Part shown: in pieces, positions 1 through 9,042 of the stretch
How positions within the stretch are numbered: the stretch's first letter is position 1
How the letters are laid out: each line of letters begins with the position of its first letter
Assembly: GCA_041603235.1 (NCBI GenBank)
Contig: JBFIES010000005.1
Location: forward strand, 62,001 to 126,000
DNA length: 64,000 bases
Direction: 5' to 3'
Source of the DNA: Panacagrimonas sp041603235
GTDB taxonomy: Bacteria > Pseudomonadota > Gammaproteobacteria > Nevskiales > Nevskiaceae
The notes under the pieces: model-generated
Seen by the model: the letters and a program-made list of their open reading frames with translations, nothing else
Told to the model about the DNA's origin: nothing
The model's database searches: none
Position numbers and translations under genes: made by a program

Positions 1-100
1 TAGCCCGCGCAGGCTTTGAGATGTGGATGACCGGATTTGAAGCAGGAAACTCGAGAGGCCTTCGCAGGCCTTAATGAAGTAAAACTGGAGGATTCATCAA

Positions 101-1498
101 ATGCGTATCAGAAAGTATGACTTCGACTACAGTCGCCGCGAATTTGCCAAGAAAGTGGCAATGGGCGCTGGTGGTGGCATCCTTGCGCCGCTCTGGCCAA
201 CGATCGCCAATTCTGGTGATGTGTCAAAGGCCTACCCGGACGAGCTGACCTCGATCGAGCTGCAGACCAAGGGCAAGATCAAGCCGGGCGACACCCTCGA
301 CGCCAACAACGTTGATCACGCCAAGCATCTGCTTGACCCCATCTTCTTCAAGCAGATCAAAGAAATGGGGCGTCGCGCGAAGATTCGTGCGCCAACCAAG
401 GACCTGACCGAGCTGTTCCCGCACGAATACCTGCAGGCTACGTTGAAGAACGCAGGCCGCGGTGGGTTTGATGCAGACGGCAACGTGATCGACAAGGAGA
501 CCGGCGGCCCATGGATTGGCGGCAACGCATTCCCGGACGTCAAGACCGGCCAGGAAGGCATCGCCAACCTGACGCTGAGCTGGGGGCGTCATGACCTGTC
601 TCAGTACGGCGTGCGTTCCTACTCACTGAACCCCGACGGCTCACCTGCCTACACCTATGATCTCTACTGGACCGAGCTGAACACCACCGCTCGTACCGGC
701 GAGAAGAAGGTCTTCCGTAACGACAGCGACATGCTCCGTCATCAGTCGGTGTTCTTTACCGCGCCGCAGGAGCAGGCGGGTGCGTCCTTCCTCGTGCCCT
801 GGCATTACGATCAGCGCAAGTTCCCGGACATCTACGGCTACCTGCCGCAGTTCCGTCGCATTCGTCAGTTCCCTGCGAACCAGCGCTTTGAGCCAATCGT
901 TCCGGGTCTGTCGTTCTTCCTGTCCGACGCATGGGCAGCTGGCGACCCCATGCTGACCTGGGGCAACACCAAGATCGTTGGTCGTGGTCCTCACCTCGTG
1001 GCACTGGGCGGCAACTTCCGCGGTGAAGAGCATCCGAACTGGGAAAATGGCTCTGCACACGGTGGTCCTAAGGGCAAGACCTTCATGGAATTCACCATGG
1101 AACTCGCTCCGGAGTGCATCCAGATTGAATCCGAACCTACCGGCTATCCTCGTGCGCCGGTTGGCAAGAAGAAGATCTGGGTCGATGCTCGTAACGCAAT
1201 GGTCGTTGCCTACATCACCTTTGACCGTCGTGGTGAGCTCTGGAAGCAGGTTGATCCGTGCTTCGGCCCGCAGAAGCAGGGCAACTTCGTCAACAAGGAT
1301 AAGTACGGCAAGCCGCATTGGTCCTGGACGCAGGTCCACTTCCATGACATCCAGTCGGGACGCATGGATCAGTTCAACCACGTTAAGGAAATCACCGGCG
1401 GCTACAAGAGCCAGTACGAAGCACCGGGCGGAGATGAGGAAGCGATTTACAACAAGTTCCTCACGCAGGCTGCAATTGCACGACTGGGTGCGGTCTAA
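101..1498 (+). CDS. DUF1329 family protein, Tat-exported
   Basis: 465-residue protein of the DUF1329 family (PF07044). The family is periplasmic or outer-membrane associated and nearly always sits next to DUF1302 and RND genes, as here; its molecular role is not established. The N-terminus has a twin-arginine signal (SRREFAKKVAMGAGGG, residues 11-26), so export by Tat is likely. The rest is a soluble, Trp/Pro-rich sequence without membrane spans. The start is preceded by CTGGAGG about 9 bases upstream. It is the first complete gene of a four-gene plus-strand group ending at 7791. The promoter may lie before the window. A role in handling hydrophobic substrates outside the inner membrane is an inference from the neighbours. 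Confidence 0.9.
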   Translation: MRIRKYDFDYSRREFAKKVAMGAGGGILAPLWPTIANSGDVSKAYPDELTSIELQTKGKIKPGDTLDANNVDHAKHLLDPIFFKQIKEMGRRAKIRAPTKDLTELFPHEYLQATLKNAGRGGFDADGNVIDKETGGPWIGGNAFPDVKTGQEGIANLTLSWGRHDLSQYGVRSYSLNPDGSPAYTYDLYWTELNTTARTGEKKVFRNDSDMLRHQSVFFTAPQEQAGASFLVPWHYDQRKFPDIYGYLPQFRRIRQFPANQRFEPIVPGLSFFLSDAWAAGDPMLTWGNTKIVGRGPHLVALGGNFRGEEHPNWENGSAHGGPKGKTFMEFTMELAPECIQIESEPTGYPRAPVGKKKIWVDARNAMVVAYITFDRRGELWKQVDPCFGPQKQGNFVNKDKYGKPHWSWTQVHFHDIQSGRMDQFNHVKEITGGYKSQYEAPGGDEEAIYNKFLTQAAIARLGAV

Positions 1499-1609
1499 AG
1501 CATCTATTTGCGCTGACCCTATAACAAGGGCTGCGCTGCGGTAATTGTCTATCCCGGCCGGAGTCAACATGCTCCGGCCGGGATAGAATTTTGATAACTG
1601 GGAGGAAAA

Positions 1610-2623
1610 ATGAGGCGATATATTTCGCGCGCCATGCCACTGTTGATCGCCGCGTTGGTCGGGGTCGGGGCATCAAGCACAGTTGCGGCGGCTAACGCCT
1701 CTGATGATCAGGGCATCATCAAGACACGGATGCAGGGGATCCCCCATTCCGTATTGATTGATTTGAGTTTCTCCGATGGCAAGGGTGTCGCCGTCGGCTT
1801 TGGTGGGTTGATTGCAGAATCAGAAGATGCCGGCAAGACATGGAAAGCGGTTGACCATGGCAAGACCGACCTCGCACTTCTGGCGGTAGCCAAACGAGGC
1901 GCGCACAGCATCGCTGTTGGTCAGCTCGGCGCGATCATGACCAAGAGTGACGGCGAAGAATGGCAGCTCGTTGAAGGCGTCACGACCGAGCGCCTCTTCG
2001 GAGTCAGCGTCAATAGTTCCGGCCTCGCCGTGGCAGTCGGCGAATTCGGTGCCGTCTGGAAATCAAAAGACGGTGGCAAGTCCTGGACGTCGGCGCGCCC
2101 TGACTGGGCGCAATACGCTGATGCCAACACTTTCGGCACCGGCGAGCCCAACATGTACGCGGTTACGGTAAATGACGCTGGGGTCGTTACCATTGCCGGC
2201 GAGTTTGGCGCTTTGTTCCGATCCATGGACGGCGCAGAGACCTGGGAGCCCGTCCGTCTGATCAAGGCCAAAGAGCCGACCATTTTTTCTGTCTACATCG
2301 CAGAAGAAGGTCAGGGCAACAGCTATGCCGTGGGGCAGTCGGGTGAAATGCTGATTTCAGCAGACGGCGGCAATAACTGGACCCGTAAAACATTCCCGAC
2401 CGACGCCAACTTCCTGGGTGTCACGGCCTCGCCGAATGGCCACGTCGTCGTGACCGGTATGCGCATCATGGTCCGTAGCCAGAATGATGGTCAGAGCTGG
2501 ACGCGAATCATTGAAGACGACACCGTCACAGACTGGTACAAAGGCGTCGATACAGAAGGGCAGAGCGGGCGCATTCTCGCAGCGGGCCATTCCGGGCGCA
2601 TCATTGAAATTGGTGGCAGCTGA
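1610..2623 (+). CDS. YCF48/BNR-repeat beta-propeller, exported
   Basis: 337-residue protein with a Sec signal peptide (about residues 1-29, ending STVAAANA) followed by repeated Asp-box-like units such as DAGKTW, DGGKSW, DGAETW, DGGNNW and DGQSW. This is the pattern of the photosystem-II-stability/YCF48-like propeller (PF14870 type), which in non-photosynthetic bacteria occurs beside DUF1302/DUF1329/RND genes. Six or seven blades can be counted. The start has GGGAGG closely upstream. The likely role is a periplasmic assembly or docking factor for the neighbouring outer-membrane protein and RND pump; this comes from context only. Confidence 0.88.
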   Translation: MRRYISRAMPLLIAALVGVGASSTVAAANASDDQGIIKTRMQGIPHSVLIDLSFSDGKGVAVGFGGLIAESEDAGKTWKAVDHGKTDLALLAVAKRGAHSIAVGQLGAIMTKSDGEEWQLVEGVTTERLFGVSVNSSGLAVAVGEFGAVWKSKDGGKSWTSARPDWAQYADANTFGTGEPNMYAVTVNDAGVVTIAGEFGALFRSMDGAETWEPVRLIKAKEPTIFSVYIAEEGQGNSYAVGQSGEMLISADGGNNWTRKTFPTDANFLGVTASPNGHVVVTGMRIMVRSQNDGQSWTRIIEDDTVTDWYKGVDTEGQSGRILAAGHSGRIIEIGGS

Positions 2624-2635
2624 CACGCCATGATA

Positions 2636-2667
2636 TTTTTCCCGCACGCTTTATGAGTGCGGGAAAA
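2636..2667. terminator. Hairpin after the YCF48-like gene
   Basis: An inverted repeat TTTTTCCCGCAC / GTGCGGGAAAA with a 9-base loop lies 13 bases after the stop codon. Its base is A/T-rich but no run of T follows on either strand, so it may be a weak terminator or an mRNA-processing hairpin separating the first two genes from the DUF1302 gene. Confidence 0.4.
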
Positions 2668-2859
2668 CATTCTGGTTGTCGCAAAGAGTTAAGGCTTTAT
2701 AGAGGGGGTAGAGGGTAAAGCCTGCGGTGGGCTTTCAAGCCGATTCATAAGAAACGGCGGAAAGATTGATTTATCAGGAAGGCTGGGGTCATTGACCATG
2801 AAGCGCCTATCTCGGATAGGCCTTCGAGTCAAAAAACATTTGGAATCGGAGGAGTAAAG

Positions 2860-5001
2860 ATGACATTCACTAAAACACGCTGCGCTGGCATTGCGGCCGC
2901 CGCAGCGATGACGTTGCTGAGCAGCAACGCGTCAGCTGCAAAGTTTCTAGGCGCTGATTTTTCGATCAACGGACAGTTCCGAATCGAGACTGCCTTCAGC
3001 ACCAGCGACAAGGCCCCGTCTGCAAACCAGTTTGGACTGGGAAGTAACGGACGCGCCGTAGACCGCAAAGCAGGCAATCCGCTGACGGGCTACACCACGA
3101 CTCTGGCAGCCGACGGCAGCGCCTTGGGGCTCAGTGGCGCCGACTTCCTCGTCGACACCTTGAACGGCTTAGGTATCAGCATACCCGGCCCCAGCGGCGG
3201 CAACCCTCGTGGTGTCACCAACAACCTCGGCACCTCCGATACCTATACACGGTACATCCCCTACCGCGAACAGGAACTGAATTACCACATTCTGCGCTTC
3301 GAATCCTCGATGGCCATGAACTGGAGTGGCGGTTGGTCCTTCCAGGCCCGTCTCCGCGCTATCTACGACCCGGGTGAACTCGGCTACCGCGACTTCGACT
3401 ACGCAGACTACGCAGATATCAACGACGGTTTCTTTACCGGACAGGTGAAAGGCTTAAACCTTCGCGCGTACGCCACCGATGGCCCTGACTTCCTAGGCTA
3501 TCAGGTCGATGGCAAACGAAATCCCCTGCTCTTTGAACGCTCGGGACGAAACTACCAGATTGATCTGCCGGCATTCTTCGTTGAATGGACTAACGGTAAC
3601 GTCACGGCTCGACTGGGTAATCAGTCCATCGCATGGGGGCAGCTGTTGTTCTTCCGCATCATGGACGTGGCCAACGGGCTTGATCTTCGCCGCCATCTGT
3701 TCATGGATCGCGCCATTGAAGAATATGCTGACGAACGCGGCGCCTCCCCCGGTCTGCGCGTAACATGGCAGGCGCTGGACAACATGGTGGCCGACTTCTA
3801 CGCCACCCAGTTCATCCCAACGATTCTGCCGAACCCGAATACGGCTTACAACATCGTCGACTCGCGCTTCATCCTGCACGACAACTACTACGATCAGGGC
3901 CTCGAGAAAGAATTTAACTACGGCGTTCGACTGAAAGCCGAGTTTGGCACCTTCAATCTCCAGGCCATGGTGACCAGCCGATACAACCATCTCGGCCAAG
4001 TCCATTGGGCGGCGTCCGGCATCAACAAGCCACTGCCCAACAGCAATTACCTGGGCTTCGTGTTCAATACTTACTGCGAAGCCACCCAGGGCTATGCACC
4101 GGGTCAGGGCTGCGGACCGCTGCTGGCGGGTACGGCGTTCGAGGTCGCGCCCGGCGGTGTAGGCTCAGCCGAGGAATGGTTCGATCGCGCCAGCTATACC
4201 AAGCTCGACGGTATTGAAGGTCTGAACCGCGCTATTGACGACTTCAGCGAGTTCACCGGACCACTGCTGACCTCCACGGTCACCACTGCCGATGCCGCCA
4301 ACAATGAACTGGATGCCTTCTTCATGGCCGCCGAGGGGCTTCACGGCCACGTGCAACGGACCTACCGCCGTGAAGAGGTATACGGACTGGGCGGCGGCAT
4401 CGTGACCCAGGCAGAACTTGGCTCCTTCTTTGACCAAATGGTCATCAATATGGAAGCCACCTACTCGCCCGACCGCGCCTTCACCAGCCCGGATCTGGGA
4501 CGAAAGCCGATCGTCCGCGATGAGTATCAGGTAGGTCTGGTCGTTGAGAAATACCACCGCTTCAGCCAGAAATTGCCGGCCACTTACCTGGTATTCCAGT
4601 ACCTCTGGCAGAAAGAGTCGAGCCTGGAAGGGCTCCACCTAAGTGGCTACGGCAGTGAGAACTTTTCCGACCAGGGCATCATCCTGACCGACACCGTTCC
4701 GACCAGCGCCAATCCCCGCTTAACCCCGGGAATCAGCGGTGGTGCCAACTACTTCGTGCTCGCGGCACTTGCACCTTCCAACGCCTACATCTTCGAGTAC
4801 AGCATCGCAGCGCTGTTCGACGTGCAGGGCGGCGTGTTTGTGCAGCCCGGCGTGCAGTGGAAGCCGCGCGGCAACGTAACCCTGAACCTGCTCTACAACT
4901 TTGTGGACGCAAAAATCTGGGGTGACAATGCCAACCGTACCTTCCTGAGCCTCATTGATCACACGGACGAAGTTGTTGTCCGTCTGGGCTATCAGTTCTG
5001 A
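2860..5001 (+). CDS. DUF1302 family outer-membrane protein
   Basis: 713-residue DUF1302 (PF06980) protein. It has a cleavable signal peptide (about residues 1-27, ending NASAA) and then an Asn/Tyr/aromatic-rich sequence with many short alternating strands. The C-terminus ends in a strand closing in Phe (VVVRLGYQF), typical of BAM-inserted outer-membrane barrels. The family is porin-like and found in degraders of hydrophobic compounds; substrate specificity is not known. The start has GGAGGAG nine bases upstream. It lies between the YCF48-like gene and the RND transporter, which suggests that barrel, periplasmic factors and pump form one envelope-spanning route. Confidence 0.9.
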   Translation: MTFTKTRCAGIAAAAAMTLLSSNASAAKFLGADFSINGQFRIETAFSTSDKAPSANQFGLGSNGRAVDRKAGNPLTGYTTTLAADGSALGLSGADFLVDTLNGLGISIPGPSGGNPRGVTNNLGTSDTYTRYIPYREQELNYHILRFESSMAMNWSGGWSFQARLRAIYDPGELGYRDFDYADYADINDGFFTGQVKGLNLRAYATDGPDFLGYQVDGKRNPLLFERSGRNYQIDLPAFFVEWTNGNVTARLGNQSIAWGQLLFFRIMDVANGLDLRRHLFMDRAIEEYADERGASPGLRVTWQALDNMVADFYATQFIPTILPNPNTAYNIVDSRFILHDNYYDQGLEKEFNYGVRLKAEFGTFNLQAMVTSRYNHLGQVHWAASGINKPLPNSNYLGFVFNTYCEATQGYAPGQGCGPLLAGTAFEVAPGGVGSAEEWFDRASYTKLDGIEGLNRAIDDFSEFTGPLLTSTVTTADAANNELDAFFMAAEGLHGHVQRTYRREEVYGLGGGIVTQAELGSFFDQMVINMEATYSPDRAFTSPDLGRKPIVRDEYQVGLVVEKYHRFSQKLPATYLVFQYLWQKESSLEGLHLSGYGSENFSDQGIILTDTVPTSANPRLTPGISGGANYFVLAALAPSNAYIFEYSIAALFDVQGGVFVQPGVQWKPRGNVTLNLLYNFVDAKIWGDNANRTFLSLIDHTDEVVVRLGYQF

Positions 5002-5355
5002 TATTGCCTACAGGTAGTAGCGCCCCGGCAGCCCAATCAGGGTTGCCGGGGCATCTTGAGAAGCAACGAGGCTTTTCAAAAGTTTTAACGCAGCATCGTG
5101 GAGAGAGGCGCAGCGACAAGCGCCGAATCAGTCAAAGTTTGAAACAGAAAGTATTCTTCAACAGCGCCGCCCCAGGTGATCGGGATCAGTGCCAGCTCAT
5201 TTCGCCGAGTGCCTAAACGCCAGGCCGAAATGTAATGAAGGACACCGACCCCGCACCTCATGAGGGATGGAAACTCCCCCTCCCGGCGGCCGCGGAGTCA
5301 GTGCGCCTGACAATGAACTGAAAGCGCAAAGTCATTAAACCGGTGAATCGACGTT
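5002..5355 (+). other. 354-bp spacer between DUF1302 and RND genes
   Basis: No credible gene. It starts with a strong hairpin, GCCCCGGCA (5022-5030) with TGCCGGGGC (5044-5052), without a T-run, which could attenuate transcription or protect the upstream mRNA. The rest shows no recognisable promoter consensus or RNA element; a second promoter for the RND gene could lie here. Confidence 0.5.
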
Positions 5356-7791
5356 ATGCAAAATCCTAATTTTCAATTCCGCCTTGCCAAATGGGTAATG
5401 GATCATCGAGCACCGGTGCTCGCCGTATTTGCCTTGATCACGCTTGGATTTCTGGCGGGATTTCCCGGCATCGAAATCCGCACCATCTTCAAGGACCTTC
5501 TGCCAAAAGATGATCCTTACGTTCAGGTCTATTACGACCACCCCAACTTCGGTAGCCCTCTGACGGTCTTCGTCATGGTGGAACGCAAGGACGGCGACAT
5601 CTACACGCCTGAAACCTTGCAGAAAGTCTGGAACATGACGCGTGACATCGACTTGACCCCTTCCGTCGATCACACCCAGGTTATCTCCATCTCAACCGAG
5701 AAACTGCGCTACGTGGAAGCCACGCCGGCCGGTGTGGATGTGAAGCCCCTGATGGGCGACTTCGTGCCCAAGACGGAAGAGGACGTGAAGGAATTCCGGC
5801 GCCGGGTCGAGCAATCGCCCAACGCACGAAACTTCTATATCTCTCGTGATGAGAAGGCCACCATGATTCAGGCGACCTTCCAGGACTCCATCGACTACGG
5901 CGTTGCGTTCGAGTTCATCAACAAGGAAGTCATCGATAAGTACGCCGATGACGATCACGAAATCTATCTGGCGGGTCAGCCGATCCTGACCGGCTGGGTG
6001 TACGACCTGAGAAGCCAGACATTCTCGATTTTCGCGATCACCCTGAGCATGCTAATGGTTGCTCTGGTGCTGTACATGCGCAACATCGCGGGCACCCTGA
6101 CCCCGATCATCTGCAGCCTGGTTGCCGCCATCTGGGGCTTCGGACTGGTGGGCTGGTTGAAGTCTCCCATCGAACCGCTGCTGCTGATCGTTCCGCTATT
6201 GCTCGTTGCGCGCTCGTTCTCGCACTGTGTGCAGTTCACGGAGCGCTTCTACGAGATCTACGCGCACATCAAGGACAAGCGGAAGTCCGCTGAAATCACC
6301 ATGGGCGTGATGGTCGCACCATCGGTCCTGGGTGTGGTTACCGACGCCCTGGGCATTATCTTCATCGCCGTCGCTCCGATCTCGGCCATGGAAAGATTCG
6401 CACTTTTCTGCGGCTTCTGGGCCTTCTGCATCATCCCGACGGGCGTGTTTCTGATCTCGATCCTGCTGTCCTACATGCCGGATCCGAACAACATTGATTC
6501 CATCATCAATGAGGACGAGTCAGCTGGTGGATTCCACGCTTTCCAGCGTCGCCTGCTCGACAAGATCTCGCGCCTGACCTACGGAAAGCCCGCGCGCATC
6601 ACTACCGTCGTGATGGCTGTGACCGCGGTTGCTGCCGTGTATCTCAACTTCCAGATCAAGATCGGTAACCCGGTCGAAGGCAGTAACCTGCTTTGGGAAG
6701 ACTCGGAATTCAACACGGCAGTACGCGCCATCAATCGTAACTTCCCGGGCATGAATACCCTAGAAATCATCATTGAATCCAAAAACCCGCAGGACAGCAC
6801 GAACCGTGTCGCCTTCTCCGAAGATGCCATGAAGATCCGCTCGCAGCTTCAGGCCCTGATGGAAACCGATGACGTGCTGCCGCCGCGTGCAACGTTGTCC
6901 TTCTCGGACTACATGATGGAAGGCAATCGTCTGTTCGCGGGTGGTAATCCGCAGTGGCTCCCTGTTGACCCCAACAAGCGTGCTGCCTATAGCGCCAGCC
7001 AGGCGGTGCTGTTTGGCTCTACGCCACTGAACTTCAGCCACGTCATGGACTTTGAAGGACAGCACTCCACCGTTTCCTTCTGGTACAAGGACAACAAGCA
7101 GGAGACTGTTGACCACGCCCTTGCGATGGCCGAAAAGGCTGTTGAACAGGTTGATACGGAACACGAACTGTTCACCGTGCGCATGGGTACCGGCTTTATC
7201 GCCTTGCAGCAGGCCATGAACGAAGTTGTGAAACGCTATCACTGGATCATTCTCGGTCTGCTGAACATCGCCATCTTTGTGGTCGCGGCTTACGCCTATA
7301 AGTCCGTCGTTGGCGCAATCATCGTTCTGATTCCGGTGAACCTCTCCAACTTTATGCTGGTTTCGACCATGCACGTGCTGGGCATTGGTCTGGACATCAA
7401 CTCCGTGATGGTGACGGTGCTCGGTGTGGGCGTCGGTATCGACTACGGCATTTACCTTCTGTCTCGAATCTGTGAGGAGTACAACGCACAGGATCGAGAC
7501 TGGGGACGCGCACTGACCGCCGCGTTGACCACCACCGGCAAGGCAATCATGTTTACCGCAACCATCATGCTGATCGGCATTCTGCCTTGGTACTTCTTGT
7601 CTGATCTGAAGTTCATGGCCGACATGGGTCTGCTCCTGGTGGCCATCATGTTGATCAACATGGTGCTGGCACTGGTGCTCCTGCCGCTGCTGGTCTGGCT
7701 CATCAAGCCCAAGTTTGCTGGCCGCGAGGATCTCATGGTTGGCGAGAGCGTGGACCTCAGCCAGTTCATGCCAGCTGAGAACAAGACCTAA
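5356..7791 (+). CDS. MMPL/RND-superfamily transporter
   Basis: 811-residue inner-membrane RND protein of the MMPL/HAE3 type (PF03176). Layout is one N-terminal membrane segment (about residues 18-36), a periplasmic domain, a five-to-six-helix bundle (about 220-375), one helix (about 415-435), a second periplasmic domain, and a second helix bundle (about 630-790). The second bundle carries the RND motif GVGVGIDYGIYLL, whose Asp is part of the proton relay in the superfamily. Length fits the single-gene MMPL class rather than the approximately 1040-residue HAE1 pumps. It ends the DUF1329/YCF48/DUF1302 group and is followed by a strong terminator. Substrates of this class are usually lipids or hydrophobic molecules; the actual substrate is unknown. 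Confidence 0.92.
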   Translation: MQNPNFQFRLAKWVMDHRAPVLAVFALITLGFLAGFPGIEIRTIFKDLLPKDDPYVQVYYDHPNFGSPLTVFVMVERKDGDIYTPETLQKVWNMTRDIDLTPSVDHTQVISISTEKLRYVEATPAGVDVKPLMGDFVPKTEEDVKEFRRRVEQSPNARNFYISRDEKATMIQATFQDSIDYGVAFEFINKEVIDKYADDDHEIYLAGQPILTGWVYDLRSQTFSIFAITLSMLMVALVLYMRNIAGTLTPIICSLVAAIWGFGLVGWLKSPIEPLLLIVPLLLVARSFSHCVQFTERFYEIYAHIKDKRKSAEITMGVMVAPSVLGVVTDALGIIFIAVAPISAMERFALFCGFWAFCIIPTGVFLISILLSYMPDPNNIDSIINEDESAGGFHAFQRRLLDKISRLTYGKPARITTVVMAVTAVAAVYLNFQIKIGNPVEGSNLLWEDSEFNTAVRAINRNFPGMNTLEIIIESKNPQDSTNRVAFSEDAMKIRSQLQALMETDDVLPPRATLSFSDYMMEGNRLFAGGNPQWLPVDPNKRAAYSASQAVLFGSTPLNFSHVMDFEGQHSTVSFWYKDNKQETVDHALAMAEKAVEQVDTEHELFTVRMGTGFIALQQAMNEVVKRYHWIILGLLNIAIFVVAAYAYKSVVGAIIVLIPVNLSNFMLVSTMHVLGIGLDINSVMVTVLGVGVGIDYGIYLLSRICEEYNAQDRDWGRALTAALTTTGKAIMFTATIMLIGILPWYFLSDLKFMADMGLLLVAIMLINMVLALVLLPLLVWLIKPKFAGREDLMVGESVDLSQFMPAENKT

Positions 7792-7822
7792 GTCCGGCAC
7801 GCTCCGGCTCAAGCCATAAAAG

Positions 7823-7855
7823 GCGCCGCCAGTGAATCTGGCGGCGCTTTTTTTT
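7823..7855 (+). terminator. Rho-independent terminator after the RND gene
   Basis: A perfect 10-bp stem GCGCCGCCAG / CTGGCGGCGC with loop TGAAT is followed by eight T residues. It lies 32 bases after the transporter stop and closes the four-gene envelope operon. It also separates it from the convergent AraC gene. Confidence 0.95.
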
Positions 7856-7895
7856 GGTCAAATGTTGCCGCGCGGCAGACGCGCTTTAGCGGGAC

Positions 7896-8912
7896 TCAGG
7901 ATTCAGCTTGCCGATAATCGCCGGGGCGCAATCCTGTCCAGGACTTGAAAGCGCGGTGAAAGGCGCTGGGCTCCGCGAAACCCAGTTCAGCGGCAATATC
8001 AGCCACGCTTTCGGGTGAATGGGCCAGTCGATCGATGGCCAGGTCACGCCGCAGCGCGTCCTTGATCTGACGGAAATTGATGCCCTCTGCATCGAGCTTA
8101 CGATGCAGGGTAGAGGTGGAAACCCCCAGTTCACTAGCCAGTAATGCCAGCTTCGGCCACTCATCAGGCGGGGTCGAGCGCAGCCTTTGGCGAATGCGTG
8201 CCCGGAAGCTCTTGGGGTCCTTGAACTTCACAATGAAGTTGTGCGGCGCCTCGCGCAGAAACTCGCGAGCACTTTCCTCGCTTTGAATGACCGGAGCAGA
8301 CAGCAGGTCCGCGCTCATGCAGATGGAGGTCTGCGCATGGCCAAAGGACAGGACCTCCGAATACATCGAGCGGTATTCTGCCGACCACTGCGGCCTGGGA
8401 TAGGAAAAATGCGCAGATCGCACGCTCAGTCGTCTGCCCACCAGCCAGCACAACAGGCCGTGCAACATGATGATCAGGGTTTCATGGGCGTAGACACGAA
8501 AAGCCTCGGGACGATCTGCGCCCTCCCGGTCAGTCAGCAGTATCCACAACTGGTCGGAGTCGCATTGAACTTCCACGCGTGTGTCATCGAGCAGAATATT
8601 GAAGAACTGAACGGCCAGACCCAGGGCCTGCTCAAGGCTGGGCGCCTGCACTGTGCTGCGGCAGAGAAGGGCAAAACTCCCCACTTTCATCCGCCGCCGG
8701 TCCAGGCCAAAAAACTCGTCGTCCAGCACGGAGGCAATCGCCAGCCACAGGGCGCCAAAGCTCTGGGCTGACACGCGGGACTGATCCGAGCGCAGCAGCC
8801 CCGGCTGAATGCCCGAATCCAGCAGCAGGGGCTCGTAGGGCTGCCCGCGTTGGCGCAGGCCCATCAGGGCCTGGCGGACGAACCAGATCGATACGCTGTC
8901 CTTTTCCTCCAT
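7896..8912 (-). CDS. AraC-family transcriptional regulator (arabinose-binding-domain type)
   Basis: 338 residues from the chosen ATG. The N-terminal 200 residues resemble the OruR/ArgR-like ligand domain (PF12625), and the C-terminal 90 residues hold the double HTH (ASELGVSTSTLHRKLDAEG and VADIAAELGFAEPSAFHRAFKSW) ending in the usual GLRPGDYR. The start at 8912 was chosen because AGGA lies five bases upstream and the length matches the family; an in-frame start at 9002 would add 30 residues that do not fit. It is divergent from icmF with about 130 bp between starts, so it is a candidate regulator of the mutase. Confidence 0.88.
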   Translation of the reverse strand: MEEKDSVSIWFVRQALMGLRQRGQPYEPLLLDSGIQPGLLRSDQSRVSAQSFGALWLAIASVLDDEFFGLDRRRMKVGSFALLCRSTVQAPSLEQALGLAVQFFNILLDDTRVEVQCDSDQLWILLTDREGADRPEAFRVYAHETLIIMLHGLLCWLVGRRLSVRSAHFSYPRPQWSAEYRSMYSEVLSFGHAQTSICMSADLLSAPVIQSEESAREFLREAPHNFIVKFKDPKSFRARIRQRLRSTPPDEWPKLALLASELGVSTSTLHRKLDAEGINFRQIKDALRRDLAIDRLAHSPESVADIAAELGFAEPSAFHRAFKSWTGLRPGDYRQAES

Positions 8913-8956
8913 GCGGGTCCTGTTGGCTGAATCATGGCTGTACTTGCAAATTCTCT

Positions 8957-8982
8957 CATGCCTGCCGGTAGGTATAGGCATG
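8957..8982. promoter_or_regulatory. Inverted repeat between the AraC and icmF genes
   Basis: CATGCC (8957-8962) and GGCATG (8977-8982) form an inverted repeat separated by 14 bases in the divergent intergenic region. An internal near-palindrome CCTGCCGGTAGG lies between the arms. Position suits an operator for the AraC protein; this is inference from symmetry and location only. Confidence 0.35.
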
Positions 8983-9042
8983 GCCAAAGACATGAGGGCC
9001 AATTATGTTGCTGATGCTAAGTCCCACACAGGTTGATTCCAC

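Noticed and set aside
641..1570. Long minus-strand frame opposite the DUF1329 gene
   Set aside because: Composition mirrors the real gene on the other strand; no ribosome-binding site and no known domain.
6760..7812. 350-codon minus-strand frame under the RND gene
   Set aside because: His/Gln-rich shadow of the transporter coding sequence; no homology recognised.
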